DNA of 37,905 nt from Emiliania huxleyi CCMP1516 (taxonomy: Eukaryota; Haptophyta; Isochrysidales; Noelaerhabdaceae): positions 894,195 through 932,099 of the forward strand of contig NW_005199601.1 in the NCBI RefSeq assembly GCF_000372725.1, in the 5' to 3' direction. The position numbers and the translations under genes were made by a program. This document shows positions 28,528 to 37,825 of this stretch, piece after piece (within the stretch, counting starts at the first letter, position 1; the number at the start of each line of letters is the position of its first letter). Under the pieces are notes generated by a model. It ran no database searches. It saw only the letters and a program-made list of their open reading frames with translations, and was not told the DNA's origin.

Positions 28528-30003
28528 ATGCTAACGACGGGCGGCACGGTGGAAGGGGCGAAGGTAGGCCCCTCTAGCATAGCGGAAGGGGAACTCGGCC
28601 TACTGGCGACGAGGAGGCTAGAGAAATTTGAGGTGTGTAGCATCTACACTGGGGAGATCTTCCGGACAGGAACGGCGCAGCCACCAGAGACAGTACCAGA
28701 CGAACTATCACGACACACGGCAGCAGGAGGGACGCAGCTGGATGGAAGTGACGACGAGAGCGGGGACGACTTTGACAGCGTCGCGGCGCGGTGTAAATTC
28801 GACTGGCCTGCAGCATCGAATGAGCCGAAACGAGGCACGAGGGCGACGCACTTCGTACGCTACGAGGAGATACAATTAGGCAAGGCAGCTGCGCAGGTGA
28901 TGGTCCTGTTTGCAGAGAGGGGAGTCAAGGAAGGCCAAGAAATCACATGGTCATATGGGGACTCATACAGGAGCCACCGCAAGGAGATGGGATACAGGGC
29001 GGGGACCAGGGCGGATCCGAACGCAATAACACCCCAGCAAGCGCGGACGGCATTCGCGAGATACTGCAAAAAGATAGACGTGACGAAGGAGGAGCTAGCG
29101 TGGAACTTTGGATGCATATCGGCAAGCCAAAATAACGAGCAGGAGGCTGTCCTGGTGCGTGAGCTAATCCTGAGCAACAATAAGCGACTGTACCACGGAG
29201 CACAGAGCGCAGCAGACAGGACGGCGGCGACGGCGGACATGGCAGAGACGAGTGTGAAACAAAGGGCGGCGGGCATGGAGGGCGGTAGCGACGGGGATGG
29301 AGACGGTGACGGTGGCGAGGGAGAGGAAGGGGGTCCATTAACACCAGACAGCGAGAGGGGCAGGGAGGAAAGGGGGAGAGAGGAAGCCAACGCGACGTGC
29401 GCAGAGGATGAGGATATAAACTGGGACGACGCAGCGGAGGGGATAGGCGAGGGAATCGAGGGACCGGAGGGCTTTCGCGACAGCGACGATGACGACGAAG
29501 AAAGGGGAGGGGACGGAGGGGCGACACGCAGGAGGAGCGAAATCGCTAACGGCCCGAGCAGAGAGGGCGACGGCGGGGCACGAGGGAACAACGGAGACGC
29601 TACCGGTGACGCGAACCGAGGCACGGACGCCGGCGGGGACGGGGAGGGCGACAGCGACGTCGAGGTTGACGCAACCGTATCGAGAGCGCCACCCAAAAAG
29701 GGGCGGACAGCCATGGAGGTCACCGAATGGAGGGCGAAAGGCACGATGCGAAAAGGCAGGGCGAGGCGGATGGAGAAAGAAGTGCCGAGAAGGCCATGGT
29801 GGAGGGGAGGGACGGGAGGACGAAAGAAGGGCGAGGAGGACGAGCGGCCCGCACAGACCGCGAGCAGACAGCGCCTGCTGGCCATTTCGAGACATTCGCC
29901 AAGAACGCTAGCTACATGGGAGGGCTTCGTGAAGGATGGATTGAAAAACATTCGAACAAAGAAGAGGCGACGGGAGGAACCGGCGGAGGATGCAGTGACG
30001 TGA
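28528..30003 (+). CDS. SET-domain protein with long acidic tail
   Basis: A 491-residue single-exon ORF; I chose the ATG at 28528 because the frame further up offers only a GTG. SET features: VGPSSIAEGELGLLATRRLE, YTGEIF, and near the end of the domain ERGVKEGQEITWSYGDSYRS (the E-[IL]-T-W-x-Y-G form of the SET C-terminal motif). SET enzymes methylate lysines using S-adenosylmethionine; the classic NHS/NC motif is not obvious, so activity is uncertain. The tail (about 250-480) is low-complexity Glu/Asp/Gly/Arg (GDGDGDGGEGEE) with basic patches (KKRRREE) that may be nuclear localisation signals. The coding strand is purine-rich and uses AGG, AGA, GGA and ACA codons far more than its neighbours, so it may be a recent arrival or part of a mobile element. 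A (CA)n tract starts right at the stop. Confidence 0.6.
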   Translation: MLTTGGTVEGAKVGPSSIAEGELGLLATRRLEKFEVCSIYTGEIFRTGTAQPPETVPDELSRHTAAGGTQLDGSDDESGDDFDSVAARCKFDWPAASNEPKRGTRATHFVRYEEIQLGKAAAQVMVLFAERGVKEGQEITWSYGDSYRSHRKEMGYRAGTRADPNAITPQQARTAFARYCKKIDVTKEELAWNFGCISASQNNEQEAVLVRELILSNNKRLYHGAQSAADRTAATADMAETSVKQRAAGMEGGSDGDGDGDGGEGEEGGPLTPDSERGREERGREEANATCAEDEDINWDDAAEGIGEGIEGPEGFRDSDDDDEERGGDGGATRRRSEIANGPSREGDGGARGNNGDATGDANRGTDAGGDGEGDSDVEVDATVSRAPPKKGRTAMEVTEWRAKGTMRKGRARRMEKEVPRRPWWRGGTGGRKKGEEDERPAQTASRQRLLAISRHSPRTLATWEGFVKDGLKNIRTKKRRREEPAEDAVT

Positions 30004-30235
<232 letters not shown>

Positions 30236-31201
30236 ACTTGCCGCCGGCGGCACAATTTCCGAACTGTGGCGACAAAACAGTAAAACTAAAAAAGAGTAAC
30301 CGTAAACCGACACAGACAGCAGAAAGAAAAGAATTTAAACACAAGAACTCTCTCTCACAGCACACAGGCTCGACACAGGTGCGAACTGGCGCGTGCTAGT
30401 ACTATCACCGGCACACCACCCCGGAGCCGCCTAAGCGACTCCGTAAAGAAAAGAATTTTATAACAAAACTCTCTCGCACACGCACGATTCACACAACAGG
30501 CAAAGCGCGGACGACGGCTTCTAATAGAAGCCGTCGTCCTCACAGAAGCCGCCGTCGGATTCGCAGTCAGAAGGCGGATGGTCGAATCCGCGAGACGGAA
30601 AAGAATTCCGCGACCGACTTCACAGTAACGTAATTCACAGTTCGGCCCACACCCCCACACGCACCTCACACCGGCACGCCCTTCCCCCCTACCCTCCGTC
30701 GGGCCTCGCCGCTGACCCCTTACCCTACCCCACTCCCTTTGCTGCCACTCATAAAATCGTTGGGTCGCTTCACTCACTCATAATACATAATACATAACAC
30801 ACGATGTGGACTCCCAGTGCGTAATGCAAAGGCATAATACATAATTCATAGGAGTTATGTGACACTCGGTCGTAATGCGCATCCATTCGCCTATGTATTA
30901 TGTATCTGTGTTATGCATTCACGCGCCGCGACGCGAGGCCGAGGGTGGGAGAGGGCGACGTATTTTGCAAATACGTAAATGTAGACGCCCAATCGTTATG
31001 AATCGGTAAGGATGCATATCACGATGCGAATGCATAGGGGGCAGAGTGCATATGCATAACAGTACTGATCACGATTGGGGTTTGGGCGGCGGCGTGCTTG
31101 GCGAGGGAGCGGTGCAGGCCCCGCGGCGCGGTGCGGCGGGGCAGACATATGTATTATGTTTCGCGAGAATACAACGCAGCTCAGATTAAAATGTAAAAAT
31201 C
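30236..31201. other. AT-richer intergenic region with palindromes
   Basis: No supported gene. It contains a perfect 31-bp palindrome (30509-30539), repeated words 'aaagaaaagaatt' (30325, 30446, 30596), and clustered ataatacataa units on both strands (30779-30803, 30832-30851, 30891-30920), so much of 30779-30920 can fold back. It lies between the 3' ends of the SET and AlkB genes. Confidence 0.5.
30509..30539. repeat. perfect 31-bp palindrome
   Basis: Arms ggacgacggcttcta and tagaagccgtcgtcc around a single A. It would make a stable hairpin in RNA. Not followed by a T-run. Confidence 0.85.
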
Positions 31202-32053
31202 TCATATCACGGACGTTTTGCGGTTGTTGCATGCGAGCGCGCAGACCTGTCCGCGACACTCCGTGGACCCGTCCAGGTGCTGGACGATGCGGCGAAAGGT
31301 GAGGTTGATGCGCTCGCCGAGCACCAGCGGATCGTCCGTCACGTCGCAGCGGTCGCCCGGGTAGACCGAGTGCAGCCAGAAGAGCTGAAAGAGCCCTTCC
31401 ATCGTCATCAGGTCTCCGTGCCGCAGCACCGTCTCGTGCGCCGCGCCGCCGTCCCTCCGCCGCACCTGAAAGAGGCGCTCTCCGCCGCCGGGCGCACACA
31501 GCGAGAGTGACACGATCGTCGCCTCGCGCTCCATCCCGTCGAACAGGAACTCGTCGTCCGCGTGAAAGCCAACCCCACCGCCGCACGGGTAGTAGTTGAG
31601 GTTGACGCAGTTGAGGGAGTCGGCGGGCAGGCCCACAATCTCCGCCACCGTGGTGCGGATGCCTTCCAACGTCCTCACAAAGGCATCGTCCGTCGCGCGC
31701 AGCTGCCAGGTGTCGGCGTACCCATACTCGCAAGAGCATTCGGGCAAGAATGTGACCCACGCAGTGCGGCGCAGCAAAGGCTTACCTCGCGACTGAGCGT
31801 CTGTCCACGCCTCTGCCCCGCAAGCATCCGGGTGAAGCGCGGCGAACCAAGCGTCGACAGTAGCGGCGTCCAGCCCGGAGTGCCGCTCACGGCGCAGCAC
31901 GTAGGCAAACGCCCGCCGTTTGTCATCGGCGACGAGCGGCTCCCACTGCAGTTCTGGCGAGCGCAGCGTGCGCACAAGCGCAGGAGGTCCTGGCCTGCTG
32001 GTGCGCGCCAGGACGCCCTCTGCGTGTGCCGCATCGCGGCTGCTCTTCCACAT
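31202..32053 (-). CDS. AlkB-type 2-oxoglutarate/Fe(II) dioxygenase
   Basis: A 283-residue single-exon ORF, ATG at 32053. Core: NCVNLNYYPCGGGVGFHADD (the N-x-Y-x-x-G...H-x-D start, with His and Asp iron ligands in FHADD), EATIVSLSLCAPGGGERLFQ (strands of the double-stranded beta helix), LRHGDLMTM, then WLHSV (distal His ligand) and RINLTFRRI (the Arg pair that binds 2-oxoglutarate). AlkB enzymes oxidatively remove alkyl groups from nucleic-acid bases or proteins. The N-terminal 100 residues (LQWEPLVADDKRRAFAYVLR) are not a known domain. Substrate cannot be told from sequence; DNA/RNA repair or RNA demethylation are both possible. No signal peptide is evident. Confidence 0.85.
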   Translation of the reverse strand: MWKSSRDAAHAEGVLARTSRPGPPALVRTLRSPELQWEPLVADDKRRAFAYVLRRERHSGLDAATVDAWFAALHPDACGAEAWTDAQSRGKPLLRRTAWVTFLPECSCEYGYADTWQLRATDDAFVRTLEGIRTTVAEIVGLPADSLNCVNLNYYPCGGGVGFHADDEFLFDGMEREATIVSLSLCAPGGGERLFQVRRRDGGAAHETVLRHGDLMTMEGLFQLFWLHSVYPGDRCDVTDDPLVLGERINLTFRRIVQHLDGSTECRGQVCALACNNRKTSVI

Positions 32054-32458
32054 AACAATTCAGGAGCCCCAGCTCCTTTGGGGGGGCCGTTTGCCGTCGT
32101 GCTCCGCGAGCCTTCGTGATATCTAGCCCGTGTTTGCTGGCGTCCGGGTCCGTCGTGGCTCTCACCCCCGCGGCCGAGAAGCGCGCAGTTTTTCTTTTTC
32201 TTTTTCTGAAGAGGAAAGTCCAACGTACCTGTCCTCACGTACCTACCTACCTCACGTGCAGCAGGGAGCTCCCAACTCGATATCCTTCCTCAAGAGTAAC
32301 GGAGTCGGCCGGGGAGGCTACACCCGACACGCGACAGCCGTGCTCCGGCGTTGCACGGCGGAAAGAATTCGCGTATGATCCGTCGGGTTCGCTCACACCC
32401 TGCGCTAACTTTATACACCGAAAATAGGGCTACCTCTCCCGCGTCTCTCAAGGTTAGG
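32054..32458. other. intergenic region upstream of AlkB gene
   Basis: It contains short 'acctacctacctcacg' repeats and the segment 32341-32374 (gctccggcgttg ... ggaaagaattcg), which recurs at 33528-33561 upstream of the next minus-strand gene. No gene seen. Confidence 0.4.
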
Positions 32459-33385
32459 TTAGGTAGGTCTCTCTCTCAAGCCTGCGATATGAGCCCTCGC
32501 CCTTGCCCTCGCCCTCGCCCTTGCCCTCGGCTCATCTACTTTTGGAAGCGACGCTCCGCGATGATCAAATGACATGGCCTTATCCACGTCCACTTGCACG
32601 GTGTGCTCCTGGAGCCAAACTCCGAGGAGGCACTCGCTGCCAACATGGTGGCTACGCGGCGATGCCGGCGATCGGCTACCCGGTAAGACACGCAGTGGCA
32701 GCGAGGCGCAGTTGTCCAGGCTCTGAAATAAGTTGCACGCCGACCGGTACACGCCACAGTCGCGGCACGTGAAGTAGCTCTGCACCGTGCGAAAGTAGAC
32801 GTCGGCGAGAGCGCGTGGCACAATGGCGAAGCGATCATCCAGCCATGCCCCACGTCGGTGGAGGACCGTCACGGCGGTCTGTGAGTAGTGTCGAATATCT
32901 TGTAGCGGCCGGCCAAAGGTGAGGTCGGGCCGTGACCGCACGATGTGCGAGAATCGAGCGCAGTATTTCGCCTCGTGCGCCAGCACCAGCTCGTAGCACG
33001 CTTGCACTTTCTCCCACTGCCAGTATCCGCTGCTTGCACGGCTTGAGCCCAGCGTGCAGCCATGGGTCGGCGCTGCGATGCCAATTCGATGAGGCTGCAG
33101 CTCGGTGTGTGTGGCATTTACGATCGCAAGCGCACGTGCCATCGCACTCACTGGAGCCTGAAGCTGCCTCTCACAACGCGTGGCGTCGCGTTCGTTGCCA
33201 TGACAGCCTCCTATGCCGAGGACGAGAAAGACTCTGCTTGCACCATCTCCTCCGAGTGCGTCGATCTGCGAGGACCGAATGCCATCAGCGACGGTGGGAT
33301 TGGTAATGAAGTCTCGAGCATCGCCGACTATGCAGTGAGCCACTCCACCTGCCGCTGGGGCGCTGCATGCGTGCATGTGGGACAT
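32459..33385 (-). CDS. glycosyltransferase-like protein (RxRPDL family), probable
   Basis: 308 residues if started at the ATG at 33385; the frame continues upstream but only with a GTG, so an upstream exon is possible. Recognisable core: WQWEKVQACYELVLAHEAKY, then FSHIVRSRPDLTF, and LDDRFAIVPRALADVYFRTV. The pair 'WhhRSRPDL' and 'DDRFAhhPR' is characteristic of algal and plant Golgi-type proteins annotated as putative glycosyltransferases or domains of unknown function, in which the acidic residue of RPD is thought to bind metal or sugar nucleotide. About ten Cys residues suggest a lumenal location. The C-terminus ends in a low-complexity Ala-Arg repeat (ARARARARARAH) from a 'cttgccctcg'-like repeat (32492-32530). 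No transmembrane anchor is seen, which may mean the true N-terminus is missing. Confidence 0.55.
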   Translation of the reverse strand: MSHMHACSAPAAGGVAHCIVGDARDFITNPTVADGIRSSQIDALGGDGASRVFLVLGIGGCHGNERDATRCERQLQAPVSAMARALAIVNATHTELQPHRIGIAAPTHGCTLGSSRASSGYWQWEKVQACYELVLAHEAKYCARFSHIVRSRPDLTFGRPLQDIRHYSQTAVTVLHRRGAWLDDRFAIVPRALADVYFRTVQSYFTCRDCGVYRSACNLFQSLDNCASLPLRVLPGSRSPASPRSHHVGSECLLGVWLQEHTVQVDVDKAMSFDHRGASLPKVDEPRARARARARARAHIAGLRERPT

Positions 33386-33527
33386 GAGACTGCGCAGCGC
33401 CACGTGGTGGCACGCGTGGCTGACTGATCCACCTTCCGCTGTGCACGCTCCGGCCGCCGACGATCCGCGCGCACGCGACGCAGGCAGCCCTGGCACACGC
33501 GCGACGGGCTGCTCGGCACAGCAAAGC

Positions 33528-33561
33528 GCTCCGGCGTTGGCCCACGGAAAGAATTCGGACT
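33528..33561 (-). promoter_or_regulatory. candidate shared upstream element
   Basis: The word gctccggcgttg followed shortly by cacgg and ggaaagaattcg occurs at 32341-32374 and here, about 290 and 145-175 bases upstream of two adjacent minus-strand genes (AlkB-type and glycosyltransferase-like). It is either a promoter element or a small repeat. Confidence 0.3.
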
Positions 33562-33889
33562 CTGCCCGGCTGCGCCCTCAAACGATATGCTGAGATATGC
33601 GGAGATCAGATATGCGGAGATCAACAGTCGCGCGACACGTTGAGATCTCCCGCTCAGCCCACCGGATCCCACCGGTCGTTCCCTCGCGCGGCATCGGAGC
33701 CTCCACGTTAGCCACCCGCTACTTACCGCCACCACTGCCGCCACTCTCCACCGCCACCCTCGACCAGCGTCCTCCACCGCCACCCTCCACCGCCAACCGC
33801 CACCACGATGACCGTCTCCGCGCCTCGCCTGCAGGAGGACGAGGCGACTCACAGTTGGAGTGACGCCGCCGCTGCTCCCGATACACGCC

Positions 33890-34132
33890 ATGTCCCGCCC
33901 AATCGCGAGCACGCCCAACCTCCCGTGGCAGCAGCAGCAGCGGAGGAATCGCGATACCGCGGCTCCTCCCAGCACGCCCTCGCCGGTGCCGGCGTTCGCC
34001 CTCAACACCACGCCAGACGACGACAGCCCCGTCGAGCGAGGGCTCGGGAGCATCACAGTGCGGCGGATGACGCCCGGCTCTGTGACAAAGCACCCCGGCG
34101 TGCCGAACGTGCTGCATATGCGGCTGCCGTAG
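33890..34132 (+). CDS. possible small protein, unknown
   Basis: An 80-residue ORF from an ATG at 33890: MSRPIASTPNLPWQQQQRRN, a Pro/Ser/Thr-rich middle, then a more ordered end ERGLGSITVRRMTPGSVTKH and PGVPNVLHMRLP. The C-terminal part looks conserved in style (VRRMTPGS-x-x-KHPGVPN), but I recognise no family. An overlapping longer frame from 33808 is less protein-like. No introns are evident. Confidence 0.35.
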   Translation: MSRPIASTPNLPWQQQQRRNRDTAAPPSTPSPVPAFALNTTPDDDSPVERGLGSITVRRMTPGSVTKHPGVPNVLHMRLP

Positions 34133-34133
34133 C

Positions 34134-34737
34134 ATGCCGCAGCCGAGGGGCTTGGAGCCTGCTCAGGCCACGACATCAACCGAGAGACGACGGCACCCGC
34201 ACGAGAGTGCCGGGGCCGTGCCACGCACCCGCTCGCCGCTGTGGGTTTTGCGAGCCTCATGTGCCTGCGCGCGCACTTCTACGTCGATGATGCGCCAGAG
34301 AGCCTATGGGTTGGGCATGATGGCGGCGGGGATTAGCCTCGTCGTCCAGGAGTATACCGCGTGTGTCGGCTCATCTCCGACTGTACGGTCTGACAGCGTG
34401 TTGAGCGGCGCGGTTTTCGCGTACCCACGCCCGTGTCCGCCCCGTCGTATATACCTTTCATGTGACGATTTACCGACTGTACGACCACCGTGTCTGGTCG
34501 ATGGCCGTGGCGGGTACCAAGACGGACAATGGAATAGAGACGCAGCGCGACAATAGAGGTGCCGGCGTGGGGCGGTGGCCGGTGCGCGCAGCAGCGCGCG
34601 CAAGTGACGCGGGTGCGCCGCCTTGCCTGCTGCGGTTCCGCCGCACCGGCTTGCGACAGAGTGCGAGTGCACGCGTGCTGCGCCCGAGCTGCGGTGCCGG
34701 CGCGGCGCTCGGTGGGTGGTCGGCGAGGCGAGCCCGC
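34134..34737. other. region without a supported gene
   Basis: It lies between the small ORF and the GPDH stop codon. It shares the phrase ggctcatctccgactg (34367-34382) with the loop of the hairpin at 28255-28314. Nothing else recognised. Confidence 0.4.
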
Positions 34738-37700
34738 TCACTTTGCCGACGCGTTTGACTTGTCGATGGCGACCTCGCTCGCCGCGTCGAGCATGACCGT
34801 CTTGTGGAGGGCGAGCCGGCTCTTCTCCGAATTGCGCCCGTTCCACCACTCGATGAACTCGGCCTAGAGTCGCAGACACCGCCGCGTGAGAGGACGACGC
34901 CCCGCCCCAGTGCCGGGCCGCTCTCGATTGGCCCCCGTCCTCGGAGAGCTTGCCGTTCTCCGAGCGGTCCGCCTAGAAAAAAGGACGACAACAAGCGTGC
35001 GCACGAAAGAAGAAACGCGAGCGCGCCTCTGCCGTTCTCCGAGCGGTCCGCCTCTTTGAACTTTATCCGCCGGTGCTCGTCGCTGCGGAAGGGGAAGCCC
35101 AGCTTGGCGGCCGCCTCTCCGAGCTGCTTCTCGTCGAGGTACCCGGCGTTCGCCTAGGAAAAGAAACACGTTCCCAGGAAAAAGAAGCGTGTGCGGCTCG
35201 TCGAGGCCCCCCGGCGTTCGCCTTGTCGACCGACAGGAAGATGTCGTGCAGGTCGGTGAAGGTGGCCGCCTAGAAAACAGAAGACAAACTGGTCTCGCAA
35301 AAAAAGAAATGTGCCGCGGGTCGGTGGAGGTGGCCGCCTTGAGTGTGGCGCCGCGCTTGTCGGCGACGGGCCCGCCGAACTCGCCGATGTACTCTTGCGC
35401 AACCTTGATCTGCCTCGCCTTCTCCGCGCTGGACCAGCCGAGCTCCTCCGCCATCAGCGCCGCCACCCGCGGGATGGCTTGCTTCGCCGCCTAGGGTAAG
35501 GCAAGGTAGACTTCTCCACACACACGAGGTGGTGGGGCAAGGGGGGGCAACCCTCGCGTCTCCACGTCTAACGACAGGAGCCCCACGGCATTCAGAGCGC
35601 AAGGCCCAGTGCGCGCGGGTGAGCGGTGTGTGTGTGCGTGCCTCGGAGTTGAGGAAGGCCAGCCGCATCCGGGTCGTCAGCATGTCCTTCACGCTGACCG
35701 CGAGCTCGTGCCTACAGGACACTTCCTCGACCCCTCCTGGACCTCTTCTGGACCCCTCCTGGGCCTCTCCTGGACATGTAGATCGGTCGCGGACGTGTCG
35801 CGGACATGTCGCGGACATGTCTTGGAGGCGTCTTGGAGGCTCACGGGCATGTCGAGGAGGGCTCGCGGACATGGACGTGTCTTGGACGTGTCTTGGAGTT
35901 CACGGACACTTCTCTCGGACATCTCTCGGACATCTCTCTCGGACATCTCTCGGCTATGTCTCTCGCCGGCACGCGTAGAGGACCTCGGCCTCGATGTACG
36001 GGTAGCTGGGCGAGATGCGGCGGCCTAGAAGAAAAAGACAGACGGCGTCGGAGAAAAGAAAGACGACGCGCGGGCAGCTGGGCGAGTCTCGGCGGCCCAT
36101 GTGGCCGCCGCCGTCGGTCGGCACGCCCGCGCGCGAGACGGTGCGCTGCAGCCGCGCGCCCGACAAGGATGGCTGCGCTAGCTCGCAGACGTGGAAAGCT
36201 GCGGTGCCTACCCTTGAGCAGTCCGCCGTATCTCCCCGCATCTCCCCGCATCTCCCCGCATCTCCCCACATCTCCCCGCATCTCCCCACATCTCCCCGCA
36301 TCTCCCCGCATCTCGTGGCGTCTCGTGGGAGGCTGCGGCGCGCCGTAGGCATGGCAGAGGTGCTTGGCAACCTCTGTGGAGACGTTGTACGCCTGCACGA
36401 GCTGCACGTGCAGCAGCGAGTGGAAGCCATCGCCGCCGAGCAGCTTGATCTCCTGCGGGGAGATCACCCGAGATCACCCGAGGTTGCCCGAGATGGCCCT
36501 CGCCGCCGAGCAGGGATGTCCTTGGAGACGCAGGGCTTCGCGTGGGCGAGCGGAGCGCCCTTGAAGGCGACCACCTGTCGATTGGTCCGAGGGGAGGTCG
36601 AGGGGAGGTCGAGGGGAGGCCGAGAGGGAGCCGAGGGGGGCCGAAGGGAGCCGAGGGGAGCCGAAGGGAGCCGAGGGGAAGCCGAGAGGGAGCCGAGGGG
36701 AGCCGAGGGGAGCCGAGGGGAAACGGGTAATCTCGGGTAATCTCGGGGAATCTCGGCAACCTTGTCGATGAGCTCCTCCGCCATCGCGCGGTAGGTGGAC
36801 CACTTTCCGCCGCAGATGAAGGACACGCCTGCAGAAAAAGAAAACAGAACACACCTCGAAGCCCACAAGAGAGGCGCGTGTGGCCCGCCGCAGAAAAGGG
36901 GAGGCGCCTGCGGGAAAAAGAAGAGCGGGCTCGGAGTGAGGCATACCAGAGCGGCCCGCCGCAGAGGGAGGAGACGCCCGTGTGCTCGTCGTGCCCGATG
37001 GCGTGGTGGCGGCTTACCGGCGCGTCTGTCGGAGGGAAGAGAAACAGCATAGAAAAGGACAGACAGCGCGGGCGTGGTGGCGGGAGACCGGCGCGCCCGG
37101 AGGCGCGTTCGGGTCTCGGTAGAGGGGCCTCCACCCTTGCCACGCAGAGATGACGTCGGAGCGGCGGAGGCGGATGTCGGAAGAGAGGCACGACGCCGCC
37201 TATGCCCAGACCTCCCCCTATCCCCCCATACCTCCCCACATCCCCCCATCTCTCCCCACCTCTCCCCTTCACGCCTGTGAGCAGACCCCCGCTCTTGTGG
37301 CTTCACGAAGTCTCTCCCCACATCTCCCCACATCTACCCCCATCTCCCGCTATCTCCGCCTCGTTGACGAGGTACTGAATCTCGTCCTCCGTGACGTGCG
37401 GCGAGGAGGTCGCGTCGCACTTCTTGTCGGTCGAGCCAACCACCGTGTTGCCCAGCCACGGCAGAAAGTACATCGTCGCGCCGCGCGAGTTGCGCAGCTC
37501 GCCTGAAGGCAGACACTTGTGTCGGCTGCCTCCCGGCTGCCTCTCGGCTGCCTCTCGGCTGCCTCTCGGCTGCCTCTCGGCTGCCTCTCGGCTGCCTCTC
37601 GGCTGCCTCTCGGCTGCCTCTCGGCTGCCTCTCGGCTGCCTCTCGGCTGCCTCTCGGCTGCCTCTCGGCTGCCTCTCGGCTGCCTCTCGGCTGTTCTCTC

Positions 37701-37817
37701 GGCTGTTCTCTCGGCTGCCTCTCGGCTGTCTCTCGGCTGTAGCTCGCAGAAGCCCATGCCGCCCGGAGTGAAGTAGCCGGGCAGGACGATGTGGCAGCCG
37801 GCGGCGGCGGCGACCGC
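34738..37817 (-). CDS. GPD2: mitochondrial FAD-glycerol-3-phosphate dehydrogenase, C-terminal EF-hands (5' end outside window)
   Basis: Fifteen exons, 431 residues in the window: 37817-37748, 37502-37360, 37199-37097, 37025-36978, 36828-36761, 36574-36521, 36452-36344, 36207-36097, 36024-35967, 35711-35642, 35490-35338, 35269-35222, 35153-35052, 34972-34940, 34863-34738. The product matches the family in order: GCHIVLPGYF, MYFLPWLGNTVVGSTDKK, RRSDVISAWQGWRPL, ICGGKWSTYRAMAEELID, VQLVQAYNVSTEVAKHL, YPYIEAEVLYACRHE, TTRMRLAFLNSEAAK, VAALMAEELGWSS, then two EF-hands, one degenerate (VDKANAGYLDEKQ) and one canonical (DRSENGKLSEAEF). The enzyme oxidises glycerol-3-phosphate at the inner mitochondrial membrane and passes electrons to quinone; the EF-hands give Ca2+ control in animal relatives. 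Missing: the N-terminal FAD-binding part, beyond the right edge. Introns: 11 GC, 1 GT, 2 GA donors. Confidence 0.9.
35491..35641 (-). repeat. dispersed element R3 acting as a GPDH intron
   Basis: This 151-bp GC-AG intron is almost entirely homologous to 30103-30235. Minus-strand order: duplicated exon bases GC, short (CA)n, element body, then ccttaccctag as acceptor. Exon join LNSE|AAKQAIPRV agrees with the GPDH family, so the element is spliced out. Confidence 0.85.
35750..35960. repeat. 10-11-bp degenerate minisatellites in GPDH intron
   Basis: Variants of 'cggacatgtct', 'ggacctcttct' and 'tctctcggacat' fill intron 35966-35712 of the GPDH gene. Related 'cggacatgtc' units appear at 6578-6612 in a helicase-like intron. 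Confidence 0.85.
36225..36315. repeat. 10-bp minisatellite (tctccccgca) in GPDH intron
   Basis: About nine units within intron 36343-36208. Confidence 0.9.
36590..36756. repeat. 10-bp minisatellites (ccgaggggag; taatctcggg) in GPDH intron
   Basis: Two adjacent arrays inside intron 36760-36575, the only GT-donor intron of this gene. A short related array (cgagatcacc, 36460-36500) lies in the next intron. Confidence 0.9.
36829..36977 (-). repeat. GPDH intron built of duplicated units
   Basis: The exon start encoding VSFICGG (gcgtgtccttcatctgcggc) has two further look-alikes in this intron, near 36977 and near 36908 on the minus strand (gcgcctccccttttctgcgg). The intron therefore appears as two successive units each starting with a copy of the exon edge. 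Confidence 0.7.
37524..37735. repeat. 11-bp minisatellite (ctgcctctcgg) in GPDH intron
   Basis: About eighteen units inside intron 37747-37503. The intron starts with the bases gcgagct, which also start the following exon. Confidence 0.95.
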
Positions 37818-37825
37818 CTTGGGGG

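Noticed and set aside
33328..34260. 310-codon minus-strand ORF overlapping the region right of the glycosyltransferase-like gene
   Set aside because: Low-complexity Gly/Arg/Trp frame with no recognisable domain; likely chance.
37524..37735. Regular arrays resembling a CRISPR
   Set aside because: Units of 10-12 bp without spacers, inside eukaryotic introns.
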